Shown here piece by piece: positions 44,088 through 53,232 of a stretch of DNA of 64,000 bases. Position 1 is the first letter of the stretch. Each line of letters opens with the position of its first letter. Source of the stretch: Rathayibacter sp. VKM Ac-2857 (GTDB lineage Bacteria > Actinomycetota > Actinomycetes > Actinomycetales > Microbacteriaceae); the NCBI RefSeq assembly GCF_013205025.1, contig NZ_JABMLE010000002.1, positions 248,001 to 312,000 on the forward strand, read 5' to 3'. The translations under genes and the position numbers were made by a program. Below the pieces are notes generated by a model. That model made no database searches and had not been told where the DNA came from. It saw only the letters and a program-made list of their open reading frames with translations.

Positions 44088-44093
44088 TAGCGT
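44088..44093 (+). promoter_or_regulatory. -10 element of the GST-like gene
   Basis: TAGCGT ending 6 nt before the ATG at 44100. Leaderless geometry. The 256 nt before it (43831-44087) contain no gene I can support. Confidence 0.45.
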
Positions 44094-44099
44094 GCGGGC

Positions 44100-45116
44100 A
44101 TGACTTCTGACGACTTCGGCTCCTACGTCGAGAAGAACGGCTTCCACCGCGACACCAACTACATCCCGACCCGCATCACCGCGGACGGCCGCGACGGCTA
44201 CCCGGTGGAGGCGGGCCGCTACCGGCTGGTCGTCTCGCGCGCCTGCCCGTGGGCGAACCGCGCCGTGATCGTCCGCCGTCTGCTCGGCCTCGAGGACGCC
44301 CTGTCGATGGGCATCTGCGGTCCGACGCACGACAAGCGCAGCTGGACCTTCGACCTCGACCCGGGCGGCGTCGACCCGGTGCTCGGCATCCCGCGCCTGC
44401 AGGACGCGTTCCTCGCTCGCTTCCCCGACTACCCGCGCGGCATCACCGTGCCGGCGATCGTGGACATCCCCACCGGCCAGGTCGTCACCAACGACTACCC
44501 GGTCATGACGCTGGACTTCTCGCGGGAGTGGACGGAGTTCCACCGCGACGGCGCACCCGACCTGTACCCGGAGAAGCACCGCGACGAGATCGACGAGGTC
44601 GCCGAGCTGGTCTTCCAGGACGTCAACAACGGCGTCTACAAGTGCGGCTTCGCGGGCTCGCAGAAGTCGTACGAGCGGGCCTACGACGCACTCTGGGCCC
44701 GGCTCGACTGGCTGGAGGAGCGCCTGAGCACCCAGCGCTACCTCGTCGGCGACACGATCACCGAGGCGGACGTCCGCCTCTTCACGACGCTCGCCCGCTT
44801 CGACGCCGTCTACTACAGCCACTTCAAGGCCAACCGGAACCTGGTCTCGGCGATGCCGGCCCTCTGGGGCTACGCCCGCGACCTGTTCGCGACCCCGGGC
44901 TTCGGCGACACGATCGACTTCCAGCACATCAAGTCGCACTACTACGAGGTGCAGCGCGACATCAACCCGACCGGCGTCGTGCCGAAGGGACCGGACCTGT
45001 CCGGCTGGCTCGTCCCCTCGCACCGCGAGGAGCTCGGCGGCCGCCCCTTCGGCGACGGCACCCCGCCCGGCCCGCCGATCCCCGCCGAGGTCGTCCCCGA
45101 GGGCCACGGCGCCTGA
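44100..45116 (+). CDS. Glutathionyl-hydroquinone-reductase-like protein (GST-omega/ECM4 type)
   Basis: 338 residues with the ECM4/YqjG architecture: thioredoxin-like domain with catalytic C49 in the CPWA motif (ACPWANRA), PRL/PTH loop, and C-terminal helices (FFTTLARFDAVYYSHF, QDVNNGVYKCGF). In actinobacteria the thiol partner is presumably mycothiol, not glutathione (inference). It removes thiol groups from hydroquinone conjugates. ATG at 44100 is 6 nt after TAGCGT, leaderless geometry. A hairpin terminator (45126-45163) follows. Confidence 0.9.
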   Translation: MTSDDFGSYVEKNGFHRDTNYIPTRITADGRDGYPVEAGRYRLVVSRACPWANRAVIVRRLLGLEDALSMGICGPTHDKRSWTFDLDPGGVDPVLGIPRLQDAFLARFPDYPRGITVPAIVDIPTGQVVTNDYPVMTLDFSREWTEFHRDGAPDLYPEKHRDEIDEVAELVFQDVNNGVYKCGFAGSQKSYERAYDALWARLDWLEERLSTQRYLVGDTITEADVRLFTTLARFDAVYYSHFKANRNLVSAMPALWGYARDLFATPGFGDTIDFQHIKSHYYEVQRDINPTGVVPKGPDLSGWLVPSHREELGGRPFGDGTPPGPPIPAEVVPEGHGA

Positions 45117-45125
45117 ACTCCTGAA

Positions 45126-45163
45126 CGGCCGTGCGCGAGAGGTTCGACCTCCGTGCACGGCCG
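45126..45163 (+). terminator. Hairpin after the GST-like gene
   Basis: CGGCCGTGC (45126-45134) pairs with GCACGGCCG (45155-45163), with an inner GAGGT-TCG-ACCTC hairpin. It lies 9 nt after the stop. Confidence 0.65.
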
Positions 45164-45235
45164 CTCACGGGTGCGCGTCCGACCCCGGCGCTAGCCTGAA
45201 TCCGTCAACCCTGAACGTGTACGTCGAGGAGAACC

Positions 45236-46693
45236 GTGTCTGACCAGCCCACCGCCACAGCCAACATCGGAGTCGTCGGTCTGGCGGTGATGGGCTCGAA
45301 CCTGGCCCGCAACCTCGCCAGCCGCGAGGGCAACACCGTCGCCGTCTACAACCGCTCGTACGGGCGCACCGAGACGCTGATCACCGAGCACCCCGAGGCC
45401 GGCTTCGTCGCCTCGGAGACCATCGAGGACTTCGCCGCCTCGCTCAAGACCCCGCGCACCGCGATCATCATGGTCCAGGCCGGCCGCGGCACCGACGCCG
45501 TGATCGAGCAGCTGACCGCCGCGTTCGAGCCCGGCGACATCATCGTCGACGGCGGCAACGCGCTGTTCACCGACACCATCCGCCGCGAGAAGGCCGTCCG
45601 CGAGACCGGCATCCACTTCGTCGGCACCGGCATCTCCGGCGGCGAGGAGGGCGCGCTCAAGGGCCCGTCGATCATGCCCGGCGGCTCGGTCGAGTCGTAC
45701 AAGACGCTCGGACCGATCCTCGCCTCGATCGCCGCGGTCGCCGAGGGCGAGCCCTGCGTCACCCACATCGGCACCGACGGCGCGGGCCACTTCGTCAAGA
45801 TGATCCACAACGGCATCGAGTACGCCGACATGCAGCTCATCGCCGAGGCCTACGACCTGCTCCGCACCGTCGGCGGACACGAGCCCGCCGCGATCGCCGA
45901 CGTCTTCGACGCCTGGAACAAGGGCGACCTCGAGTCGTACCTCATCGAGATCACCGCCGAGGTGCTCCGCCAGGTCGACGCCGACACCGGCAAGCCCTTC
46001 CTCGACATCGTGCTCGACCAGGCCGGCTCGAAGGGCACCGGAGTCTGGACCGTGCAGAACGCGCTCGACCTGGGCGTGCCCGTCGGCGGCATCGCCGAGG
46101 CCGTCTTCGCCCGCGCCGTCTCCTCCAAGCCCGCGCAGCGCGCCGCCGTGCAGAAGCGCGTCACCTCGCGCCCGACCCCCGTCGCCCTCTACGACGGCTT
46201 CGAGGACGACGTCCGCGCCGCCCTCTACGCCTCGAAGGTCGTCGCCTACTCGCAGGGCTTCGACGCGATCATCGCCGGCGCCGAGAAGTACGGCTGGGAG
46301 ATCGACAAGGGCGCCGTCGCGAAGATCTGGCGTGCGGGCTGCATCATCCGCGCCCAGTTCCTCAACCGCATCGTCGACGCGTACGCCGAGAACGCGGAGA
46401 TCACGACGCTGCTCGAGGACCCGTACTTCGCCGAGGCCGTCGCCAACGGCGAGGCCGCCTGGCGCCGCATCGTCTCCACCGCCGCGCTCTCGGGCGTGCC
46501 GATCCCCGGCTTCGGCGCCGCGCTGTCGTACTACGACTCGCTCGCCTCGGTCCGCCTGCCCGCCGCCCTCGTGCAGGGCCAGCGCGACTTCTTCGGCGCG
46601 CACACCTACCAGCGCGTCGACAAGGAGGGCACCTTCCACACGCTGTGGTCGGGCGACCGCACCGAGGTCGAGCAGGACCCGTCCACGCACTGA
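45236..46693 (+). CDS. gnd: 6-phosphogluconate dehydrogenase, decarboxylating
   Basis: 485 residues; oxidises 6-phosphogluconate to ribulose-5-phosphate with NADP. The cofactor motif GLAVMGSNLARN opens the protein, GTGISGGEEGA is the substrate loop and GHFVKMIHNGIEYADMQ the active-site helix; the C-terminal half is the long helical dimer domain. GTG at 45236 follows a GAGGAG site; a TAGCCT -10 lies at 45193-45198. A bidirectional terminator separates it from the convergent GH13 gene. Confidence 0.96.
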   Translation: MSDQPTATANIGVVGLAVMGSNLARNLASREGNTVAVYNRSYGRTETLITEHPEAGFVASETIEDFAASLKTPRTAIIMVQAGRGTDAVIEQLTAAFEPGDIIVDGGNALFTDTIRREKAVRETGIHFVGTGISGGEEGALKGPSIMPGGSVESYKTLGPILASIAAVAEGEPCVTHIGTDGAGHFVKMIHNGIEYADMQLIAEAYDLLRTVGGHEPAAIADVFDAWNKGDLESYLIEITAEVLRQVDADTGKPFLDIVLDQAGSKGTGVWTVQNALDLGVPVGGIAEAVFARAVSSKPAQRAAVQKRVTSRPTPVALYDGFEDDVRAALYASKVVAYSQGFDAIIAGAEKYGWEIDKGAVAKIWRAGCIIRAQFLNRIVDAYAENAEITTLLEDPYFAEAVANGEAAWRRIVSTAALSGVPIPGFGAALSYYDSLASVRLPAALVQGQRDFFGAHTYQRVDKEGTFHTLWSGDRTEVEQDPSTH

Positions 46694-46725
46694 CCCGCTG
46701 CCGCCGCCCGCGCGGCGCTCACGCA

Positions 46726-46777
46726 GAAGGCGCCCCCACCCGTCGGATCCTCGGATCCCGCGGGCGGGGGCGCCTTC
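46726..46777. terminator. Bidirectional terminator between gnd and the GH13 gene
   Basis: GAAGGCGCCCCCACCCG (46726-46742) pairs with CGGGCGGGGGCGCCTTC (46761-46777), 17 bp with one mismatch. Convergent genes end on both sides. Confidence 0.85.
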
Positions 46778-46799
46778 GTCGTGGGGAGCGCGCGCCGGG

Positions 46800-48452
46800 T
46801 CAGCGCAGCCAGACCGTCGTGGCCGGCGGCAGCAGGCCACCGTCGAGCGGCGCGCTCGTGAGGAGCACCTCGCCCTCGGGGAGCTCGACCGGCTCCTCGC
46901 CGAGGTTGGTCACCGAGTGCCAGCCGTTCGGGCGCGCGAAGTGCAGCACGCCGGGCCGCGCGTCCCGCCACTCGAGGCTCTCGTCGGTCTGCAGCTCGTG
47001 CCGGAGCGCGAGGGCGCTGCGGTAGAGCCCGAGCGTCGAGCCCTCGGCGAGCTCCTCCGCCGCGACGGAGGAGTCGGCGAACCAGGCGGGCTGGGGAAGG
47101 TGCGCGCCGCCGGGGCCGAAGCCGAAGGAGTCGCCGGTAGCCTCCCAGGGCAGCGGGACTCGGCAGCCGTCGCGGCCCACGTCGGTGCCGCCGCTGCGGA
47201 AGAACGTCGGGTCCTGGCGGTCGGCGTCCGGGATGCCGGCCACCTCGTGCAGGCCGAGCTCCTCGCCCTGGTAGAGGTACGCCGAGCCGGGCAGCGCCAG
47301 CAGCAGGAGGGTCGCGGCGCGGGCGCGGCGGAGGCCCAGGGCGCGGTCGAGGACCGGCTCCGCTCCCCCGTTGAGCAGCCACTGCTTCGCGGGGGCGGTC
47401 TCGGCGGCGCCCTTCTGCGGGAGCCCGTAGCGGGTCGCGTGCCGGACGACGTCGTGGTTGGAGAGCACCCACGTCGTCGACGAGCCGGACTCGGCCGCCA
47501 GCTCGAGGTTGAAGGTGATCAGGCGGCGGAACTCGCCCGCGTCGAGGTCGGCCTCGAGCAGGTCGAAGTTGAAGGCCTGGCCGAGCCCCTCGGGGCTGGC
47601 GTAGCGGGCGCGGCGGGAGGCGTCGACCCAGGCCTCCGCGACGGCGGTGCGCGGCGGGTCGTAGGAGTCGAAGAGGGCGCGCCACTCGGCGTAGACCTCG
47701 TGCACCTCGTCGCGGTCCCAGAACGGGTGGCTGCCGTCGATCCGCTGGCCGTCGATCTCGGCCGCGGCCGGCAGCGGCTCGGTGAGGTCCTTGACCAGCG
47801 AGTGCGCCACGTCGATCCGGAAGCCATCGACGCCGCGGTCGGACCAGAAGCGCAGGGTCTCGAGGAAGTCGTCGCGGATCTCGCGGTTCGCCCAGTTCCA
47901 GTCGGGCTGCTCCTTCGCGAAGAGGTGCAGGTACCACTGGCCGTCGCCGACCGGCTCCCAGGCGGGGCCGCCGAAGACGGACTCCCAGTCGCTGGGCGGC
48001 ATGGCGCCGCCCTCGCCGCGGCCGTCGCGGAAGACGTAGCGCTCCCTGGCGGGCGAGCCCTTCGGGGCGGCGAGCGCCTCCTGGAACCACGGGTGCAGGT
48101 CGGAGGAGTGGTTGGGCACGATGTCGACGATGACGCGGATGCCGCTCTCGTGCAGGCGGGTGGTCATCTCGTCGAACTCGGCGAGCGTGCCGATCCGCGG
48201 GTCGACGTCGCGGTAGTCGGCCACGTCGTAGCCGCCGTCGGCCAGCGCCGACGGGTAGAACGGGCTGAGCCAGACCGCGTGAATGCCGAGCTCGCGCAGG
48301 TACGGGATGCGCTCGAGGATGCCGGCGAGGTCGCCGATCCCGTCGCCGTTCGCGTCCGCGAAGCTCCGCGGGTAGATCTGGTAGACGGCCGCCTGCCGCC
48401 ACCACTGGGCGTCCTCGGTCGTGCCGCTCCTGGTGAGTACCGTGTCCGTCAC
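46800..48452 (-). CDS. GH13 alpha-glucosidase (oligo-1,6-glucosidase/AglA type)
   Basis: 550 residues. Ca-binding-like loop DANGDGIGD (33-41), QIYPRSF start, nucleophile D214 (DGFRIDVAH), acid/base E273 (TAVAEAWV) and transition-state D334 (VLSNHDVVRH) are all present. It cleaves alpha-1,4 or alpha-1,6 glucosyl linkages of maltose, sucrose-like or isomaltose substrates after import by the adjacent ABC system. GTG at 48452 gives VTDTVLTRSG. The frame extends to 49478 but that part is the permease's antisense. It is last in the agl-like operon. Confidence 0.93.
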   Translation of the reverse strand: MTDTVLTRSGTTEDAQWWRQAAVYQIYPRSFADANGDGIGDLAGILERIPYLRELGIHAVWLSPFYPSALADGGYDVADYRDVDPRIGTLAEFDEMTTRLHESGIRVIVDIVPNHSSDLHPWFQEALAAPKGSPARERYVFRDGRGEGGAMPPSDWESVFGGPAWEPVGDGQWYLHLFAKEQPDWNWANREIRDDFLETLRFWSDRGVDGFRIDVAHSLVKDLTEPLPAAAEIDGQRIDGSHPFWDRDEVHEVYAEWRALFDSYDPPRTAVAEAWVDASRRARYASPEGLGQAFNFDLLEADLDAGEFRRLITFNLELAAESGSSTTWVLSNHDVVRHATRYGLPQKGAAETAPAKQWLLNGGAEPVLDRALGLRRARAATLLLLALPGSAYLYQGEELGLHEVAGIPDADRQDPTFFRSGGTDVGRDGCRVPLPWEATGDSFGFGPGGAHLPQPAWFADSSVAAEELAEGSTLGLYRSALALRHELQTDESLEWRDARPGVLHFARPNGWHSVTNLGEEPVELPEGEVLLTSAPLDGGLLPPATTVWLR

Positions 48453-48528
48453 GGGGGTCCTTCCGTTCTTCGTGGTGTGTGGTGTGTGGTGGTGGTTCGT
48501 CGTCGGCCGGGGCCGGGCGCTCTGTGAC

Positions 48529-48571
48529 GGTGGGTCTCGATACGCCCCTGCGGGGCTACTCGACCAGCATG
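48529..48571. repeat. Palindromic repeat unit V (single reverse unit)
   Basis: One full reverse unit, GGTGGGTCTCGATACG ... CTACTCGACCAGCATG with central CCCC-TGC-GGGG, inside the sugar operon between the permease and glucosidase genes. Confidence 0.85.
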
Positions 48572-48623
48572 TTCGGGGCCGGCTCGTGCGCAGCACGGCA
48601 CCCTCGCCTCCCGGAGTCGAGCC

Positions 48624-48723
48624 CGCGGGTCTCGGGGTGGTCGGCTGCAAGGCGGAGGAGGGAGGCGTAGCGGAGCTACGGCGACCGACGACAACGCCGC
48701 AGACGGCCGCCCCGAGGCCCGCG
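48624..48723 (-). other. Structured intra-operon element
   Basis: A GC-rich arm starting at 48624 (CGCGGGTCTCGGGGTGGTCGG) pairs, with several G-U pairs, with 48703-48723, enclosing a 6-bp hairpin CGTAGC-GGA-GCTACG. It ends just before the permease stop at 48728 and precedes the glucosidase start, so on the mRNA it follows the permease. Confidence 0.55.
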
Positions 48724-48727
48724 AGCC

Positions 48728-49627
48728 CTACTTGATGGCGCCTTGAGTCACTCCCGACATCACCCAGCGCTGGGTGAACAGGTAGACGATGATCGCCGGG
48801 GCCATCGCCATCAGGTACGAGGCGAAGGCGACGTTGTAGTCGTTGCTGAACTGCGTCTGGAAGATCTTCTGCAGCACCGGGAGCGTCTGCAGCGACGGGT
48901 CCGAGGTGATCAGCGACGGCATCATGAAGTCGTTCCAGGAGGCGAGGAAGGCGAAGATGCCGACCGTCGCGCTCATCGGGGCGAGCAGCGGGAAGACGAG
49001 CCGCCAGAAGACCTGGTTGGTGGTCGCGCCGTCGAGCCGGGCGCTCTCCTCGAGCTCCTCGGGCAGCGAGCGGAGGAACGCCGTGAAGAGCATCACGCTG
49101 AAGCTCAGCTGGAACATCACGTGCAGGACGGCGACGCCGAGTGGGTTGTCGAGCCCGACGAGTCCGGTGAGCGAGACCTGCGACAGCGCGAGCACCGGGA
49201 ACGGCAGGAACATCGCCGCGAGCAGGTAGAAGAACGACCAGCGGTAGAGGCGCTTGCTCCAGTTCCGCGAGATCGCGAACGCGGCGAGGGCCGAGAGGAC
49301 GATCGTGCCGCCGACCGTGATCGCCGAGACGAAGACCGAGACGGCGAACCCGCGGGGGAAGTCGGTCAGGTTCCAGGCCTGGACGAAGCCGTCGACCGAG
49401 AACGGCAGGGGGATCGAGAAGGCGTTGCCGTCCACCGCCTGAGCGCCGGTCTTGAAGGCCATCGTCAGCGTCACCCACAGCGGGCCGATCACCGAGAGGG
49501 CGCAGACCACGAGGACGAGGGTGAGCAGGAGACTCGAGCGCCGCCGCTTCCCGCCGCGACGGGCGTCGGCGTCGACGGCCGCTCGGGTGCCGGGGAGGGA
49601 CGGGGCGAGGGGGACCTGGCTGGTCAT
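48728..49627 (-). CDS. Carbohydrate ABC transporter permease (MalG type)
   Basis: 299 residues, six membrane helices, and the EAA loop ELEESARLDGATTNQVFWRLVFPLLAP typical of MalG-type sugar permeases. Cytoplasmic N-terminus Arg-rich. ATG at 49627 shares one nucleotide with the stop of the upstream permease (TGATG). Works with the permease at 49627-50559, the binding protein and an ATPase not encoded here (probably the shared MsiK-type ATPase). Confidence 0.92.
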   Translation of the reverse strand: MTSQVPLAPSLPGTRAAVDADARRGGKRRRSSLLLTLVLVVCALSVIGPLWVTLTMAFKTGAQAVDGNAFSIPLPFSVDGFVQAWNLTDFPRGFAVSVFVSAITVGGTIVLSALAAFAISRNWSKRLYRWSFFYLLAAMFLPFPVLALSQVSLTGLVGLDNPLGVAVLHVMFQLSFSVMLFTAFLRSLPEELEESARLDGATTNQVFWRLVFPLLAPMSATVGIFAFLASWNDFMMPSLITSDPSLQTLPVLQKIFQTQFSNDYNVAFASYLMAMAPAIIVYLFTQRWVMSGVTQGAIK

Positions 49628-50559
49628 CAGAAGGCCGCCTTTCCGCGCGAGACGCGCAGCTGTACGAGCGCGATCACGAGCGCGATGAGGAAGAAGATCG
49701 TGGCGTTGGCCATCTGGTAGGCGTAGTCGCCGCTGGTGAAGCCGGAGAAGATCGTCATCGCGACGCTGCGGGTCGACGTTCCGGGGCCGCCGTCGGTCAA
49801 GCCGACGATGATGTCGTAGGAGTTGAGGAAGTTCTTGAAGCCGATCACGAGGTTGATCAGCACGTAGCCCGCGACCAGCGGCAGCGTGATCGAGCGCAGC
49901 TGCCCCCAGCTGGACGCGCCGTCGAGCGAGGCGGCCTCGTAGACGTCGCCGGGGATCGAGAGCACGCCCGCGATGTAGATCAGCAGCGCGGAGGGCACGG
50001 CCTGCCACGCGGTCACGATCACGATCGCGAGCCAGGCCAGATTCGGATCCGCGAGGATGCTGCTGGCCAGCGGCGTCGCTCCGACCGACTGCGCGAAGGC
50101 GGGCAGCGAGTTGGAGAAGACGAAGTTGAAGACGAACGCGATGATGATGCCCGAGACGACCATCGGCAGCACGAAGACAGCGCGCAGCGCGACCTTGCCG
50201 CGGATCTGCGAGGTGAGCGCGATCGCCAGGAGGAACGCGATCGCGTTCACCGCGAGCACCGTGATCAGTGCGAGCCCCACGGTGAAGCCGTAGGAGGCGA
50301 GGATCGCCGGGTCGGAGAACAGCGCTACGTAGTTCGTCAGCCCGATGAAGCTCCACTCGCCGAAGCCGATCGAGTCGGTGAAGCTGAAGAAGATGCCCAT
50401 CAGGGCGGGCAGGGTGATCGCGAGCGTGAAGAGCACGAGCGCGGGGAGCAGGTAGAGCAGGAAGGTGCGGTCGGCGCGCGGCTTCCGGCGCGGGGCGGTG
50501 GCCGCGCGGGGACTCGCGACGGTGCGCTCCTCCGGGCGGGTGGGGGTGGAGAGGGCCAT
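49627..50559 (-). CDS. Carbohydrate ABC transporter permease (MalF type)
   Basis: 310 residues, six membrane helices, EAA loop DVYEAASLDGASSWGQLRSITLPLVAG. Partner of the MalG-type permease. The N-terminal 30 residues are Arg/Pro-rich and cytoplasmic. ATG at 50559. It is 32 nt downstream of the binding-protein gene, forming one operon. Confidence 0.92.
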   Translation of the reverse strand: MALSTPTRPEERTVASPRAATAPRRKPRADRTFLLYLLPALVLFTLAITLPALMGIFFSFTDSIGFGEWSFIGLTNYVALFSDPAILASYGFTVGLALITVLAVNAIAFLLAIALTSQIRGKVALRAVFVLPMVVSGIIIAFVFNFVFSNSLPAFAQSVGATPLASSILADPNLAWLAIVIVTAWQAVPSALLIYIAGVLSIPGDVYEAASLDGASSWGQLRSITLPLVAGYVLINLVIGFKNFLNSYDIIVGLTDGGPGTSTRSVAMTIFSGFTSGDYAYQMANATIFFLIALVIALVQLRVSRGKAAF

Positions 50560-50591
50560 GGTGTCTCGTCTCTGAGAGGGGTCGGGGAGGT

Positions 50592-51866
50592 CTAGGAGCG
50601 GAACGCGATGCGCGCCCAGTCGGCGTCGATCGTGCGGAGCGTCGCGGCGGGGTCGGAGCCGAGCACGACGCCCTGGACGTAGTTCTGCAGCGGGATGTTC
50701 TGCGGCACGAGCTGCGAGGCGCCGAGGCTAAACGCCGCGCGGTCGTAGAACTCCTGCAGCTCGACGAGGGTGGGCTGGGCGACGGCGGGGGCGTCGGTGG
50801 TCACACCGAAGGCGTTGTTGTCGGCGTTGTAGGCGTCGATGATCTCCGGCTGCATCAGGAAGGAGAGGAACTCGCGCGCCGCCGCCTTCTTGGTCGAGGC
50901 CTCCGGGATCCAGAGCGCGAGGTCGACGTTCACCCGCACGCGGCGCTCGTCCGGGTCGTCGGTCATCGGCAGCGGGAAGGCGCCGATCGAGAGGTCCGGT
51001 GCGGTCTTCGCGATCTCGCTCAGCGCCCACGGGCCCTGGAAGTACATCGCCGCCTCGCCGTTCGAGAAGGCGAGATTGCCGTCGCCGTAGGCGCGGCTGG
51101 CGGCGTTGGGCTGCGCGTAGCCGGCGAGCTGCACCATCTGCTCGACGGGCGCGGCGAAGTCCTTCTCGAACGAGACGGGCGAGGAGGGGCCGACATCGGC
51201 GCCCTGCTCCTTCAGCTGCGAGAAGAAGGCCTCGAGGTCGACGGTCCCGCCGACGGAGTAGTCGAACAGCCCCTGCGAGACGGTCCACGGGTCCTTGTAG
51301 GTGCCGTAGATCGGCGTGATGCCCGCGGCCGTCAGTGCGTCGCAGACCGCGAGGAACTCGGTCCAGGTGGTCGGCACCTCGAGGTTCTGCGCGGCGAAGA
51401 TCTCGCGGTTGTAGAGCACCGCCGACATCATCAGCGAGTAGGGCAGCACGCTGGTGCGGCCCGGGTAGGTCGCGGTCTGCTCGATCAGCGGCTGCAGGTC
51501 GGGGTTGATCCGCTTCGCCTCGTCCATGTCGGACAGGTCGCTCAGGGCGCCCCGCTCGACGAACCGCGCGACCTCGAAGTTGTAGTTGAGGCAGCCGAGG
51601 TCCGGCGGATTGGTGCGGACGAAGCCGGCGGAGAGGTTCGAGGAGAAGTCGTGCACGACCCGCACCCGCGACTGCGCGGCGTGGAAGCGGTCGATGACGT
51701 CGTCGAAGTAGCCGATCACCTCGGGCTTGGACTGGAAGAAGGTGATCTCGGTGACCCCGCCCGAACCGGAGGGGGAGGCGCAGGCGGCGAGGCCGAGCGC
51801 GGCGGCGCCGGCACCCGCCGCGGTGAGCAGGGTGCGCCGGCTGAGGGCGGTGGTGGTGAGGGGCAC
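50592..51866 (-). CDS. Carbohydrate ABC transporter substrate-binding lipoprotein
   Basis: 424 residues. Twin-arginine SRRTLLTAAGAGAAALG and lipobox LAAC mark export and lipid anchoring. The mature chain is a family-1 solute-binding protein (EITFFQSKPEV, DPDERRVRVNVDLALWIPEAS, AAREFLSFLMQPEIIDAY). First gene of the sugar operon. GTG at 51866. It is divergent from the ROK regulator across an operator region. Confidence 0.92.
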   Translation of the reverse strand: MPLTTTALSRRTLLTAAGAGAAALGLAACASPSGSGGVTEITFFQSKPEVIGYFDDVIDRFHAAQSRVRVVHDFSSNLSAGFVRTNPPDLGCLNYNFEVARFVERGALSDLSDMDEAKRINPDLQPLIEQTATYPGRTSVLPYSLMMSAVLYNREIFAAQNLEVPTTWTEFLAVCDALTAAGITPIYGTYKDPWTVSQGLFDYSVGGTVDLEAFFSQLKEQGADVGPSSPVSFEKDFAAPVEQMVQLAGYAQPNAASRAYGDGNLAFSNGEAAMYFQGPWALSEIAKTAPDLSIGAFPLPMTDDPDERRVRVNVDLALWIPEASTKKAAAREFLSFLMQPEIIDAYNADNNAFGVTTDAPAVAQPTLVELQEFYDRAAFSLGASQLVPQNIPLQNYVQGVVLGSDPAATLRTIDADWARIAFRS

Positions 51867-51904
51867 GTCGTCGTCTCCCGGGTTGCGGATAAGTTGCTTC
51901 AGTG

Positions 51905-51929
51905 ACTAAATCTAGGTAGTGGATCTAGT
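51905..51929. promoter_or_regulatory. Operator-like inverted repeat between the sugar operon and its ROK regulator
   Basis: ACTAAATC (51905-51912) and GATCTAGT (51922-51929) are inverted with one mismatch and a 9-nt spacer. This AT-rich patch stands out in the GC-rich region and sits in the 117-nt divergent intergenic gap, so one site could control both directions. Confidence 0.65.
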
Positions 51930-51983
51930 ACGCGATGTACTGTTGCAGCCGATCCGGCCGAGGTCAAGGGGAGGGTGGCGACG

Positions 51984-53225
51984 ATGTCCGACAGCAGGTC
52001 CTCCGTGAGCGGTGGCTCGTTCCAGCGCCGGCGCAGCGCGCTCGACGTCCTCGAGCACGCCTGGACCGGCGAGGCGATGACTGCGTCGGCCCTGATCGAG
52101 CGCACCGGCCTCACCCGCTCGACCGTCATCGCCGTCTGCGACGACCTGATCGAGCTCGGCTGGCTGGAGGAGCTGGAGAACCAGCGCGCCGCCGGCGACT
52201 ACGTGAAGGGCCGGCCTGCGCGCCGCTACGCACTCCGGCGCCGGGCGGGCGTCGTCGTGGGCGTCGACGCCGGCCAGCACAGCGTCGGCGTCTTCGTCGC
52301 CGACCTGCTCGGCGAGACCCTCGTCCGGCACGTCGAGCCGGTCGACCACGAGCGCGTCGAGGACCTCCCGCTGGAGCGCCGCGTCGCCGACATCGACCGG
52401 GTTCTCGACCGCGCCCTCCTCCTCGCCGGCGTGACCGACGACGAGGTGCTCGCGCTCACCCTCGGCGTCCCGGCGCCCGTCGACGCACTGGGCCACTCCC
52501 CCGCCGGCGACAACGGCTTCTGGCGCGCGATGAACCCGGGGCTGGTCGATCGCTACTCCGGCCGCGGCTGGTCGCCGGTGGTCGACAACGACGCCAACCT
52601 CGCCGCGCTGGCCGAGGGCTGGCGCGGCGCGGCGGTCGGCTGCGACGACTACCTCGCCCTCCTCTCCGGCGAGCGGCTCGGCGGGGGGATCGTGCTCGGC
52701 GGCTCGCTGCTGCGCGGCGCCCGCGGTCTCACCGGCGAGATGCGCTACCTCGACCTGGTCGAGGGCGTCGGCTCGGCGGAGGGCATCGCCGCCCTCGCCC
52801 GCACCTGGGCCCGCGAGGCGCTGGCCGTTGCGGGCCGGCCGGCGTCGCTCCTCGACGCCGTGGCGCAGCCCGGGGCCGCCGAGGTGCTGGCCGCGGCCGA
52901 CGCGGGCGATCCGCTGGCCGCCGCCGTCGTCGCGCGGCTGATCGACCGGCTCACCGCCATCACCGCGACCGTCGCCAACCTGCTCGACGTCTCGCTGATC
53001 GTGGTCGGCGGGGCGCTGGCCGCCTCGGCCGGTCCACTGCTCGCCGCGGTGGCGGAGCGGCTGGTGAGCGAGGTGCACGCGCCGGCGCCGCGGATCGTGC
53101 CGTCGACGCTCGGCGACCAGGCGGTCGCGCTCGGCGCGGTCCGCTCCGGGCTCGGGCGGGTGCGGGCGGATCCGCTCGCGCTGCAGCTGCCGAGCCGGCC
53201 GGTCGAGACCGCCGCGCTCGCCTGA
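51984..53225 (+). CDS. ROK-family transcriptional regulator
   Basis: 413 residues. N-terminal winged helix-turn-helix (ALDVLEHAW, MTASALIERTGLTRSTVIAVCDDLIELG) followed by a ROK sugar-kinase-like domain with the phosphate motif GVDAGQHSVGVFVADLLG and VVDNDANLAALAE. The usual zinc motif (CxCGxxGCxE) is missing, the matching stretch reading GEMRYLDLVEGVGSAEG. It is divergent from the binding-protein gene, so it probably represses the sugar operon. ATG at 51984 has GGAGG 9 nt before it; GTG at 51975 is an alternative. Confidence 0.9.
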   Translation: MSDSRSSVSGGSFQRRRSALDVLEHAWTGEAMTASALIERTGLTRSTVIAVCDDLIELGWLEELENQRAAGDYVKGRPARRYALRRRAGVVVGVDAGQHSVGVFVADLLGETLVRHVEPVDHERVEDLPLERRVADIDRVLDRALLLAGVTDDEVLALTLGVPAPVDALGHSPAGDNGFWRAMNPGLVDRYSGRGWSPVVDNDANLAALAEGWRGAAVGCDDYLALLSGERLGGGIVLGGSLLRGARGLTGEMRYLDLVEGVGSAEGIAALARTWAREALAVAGRPASLLDAVAQPGAAEVLAAADAGDPLAAAVVARLIDRLTAITATVANLLDVSLIVVGGALAASAGPLLAAVAERLVSEVHAPAPRIVPSTLGDQAVALGAVRSGLGRVRADPLALQLPSRPVETAALA

Positions 53226-53232
53226 GCCCCGG

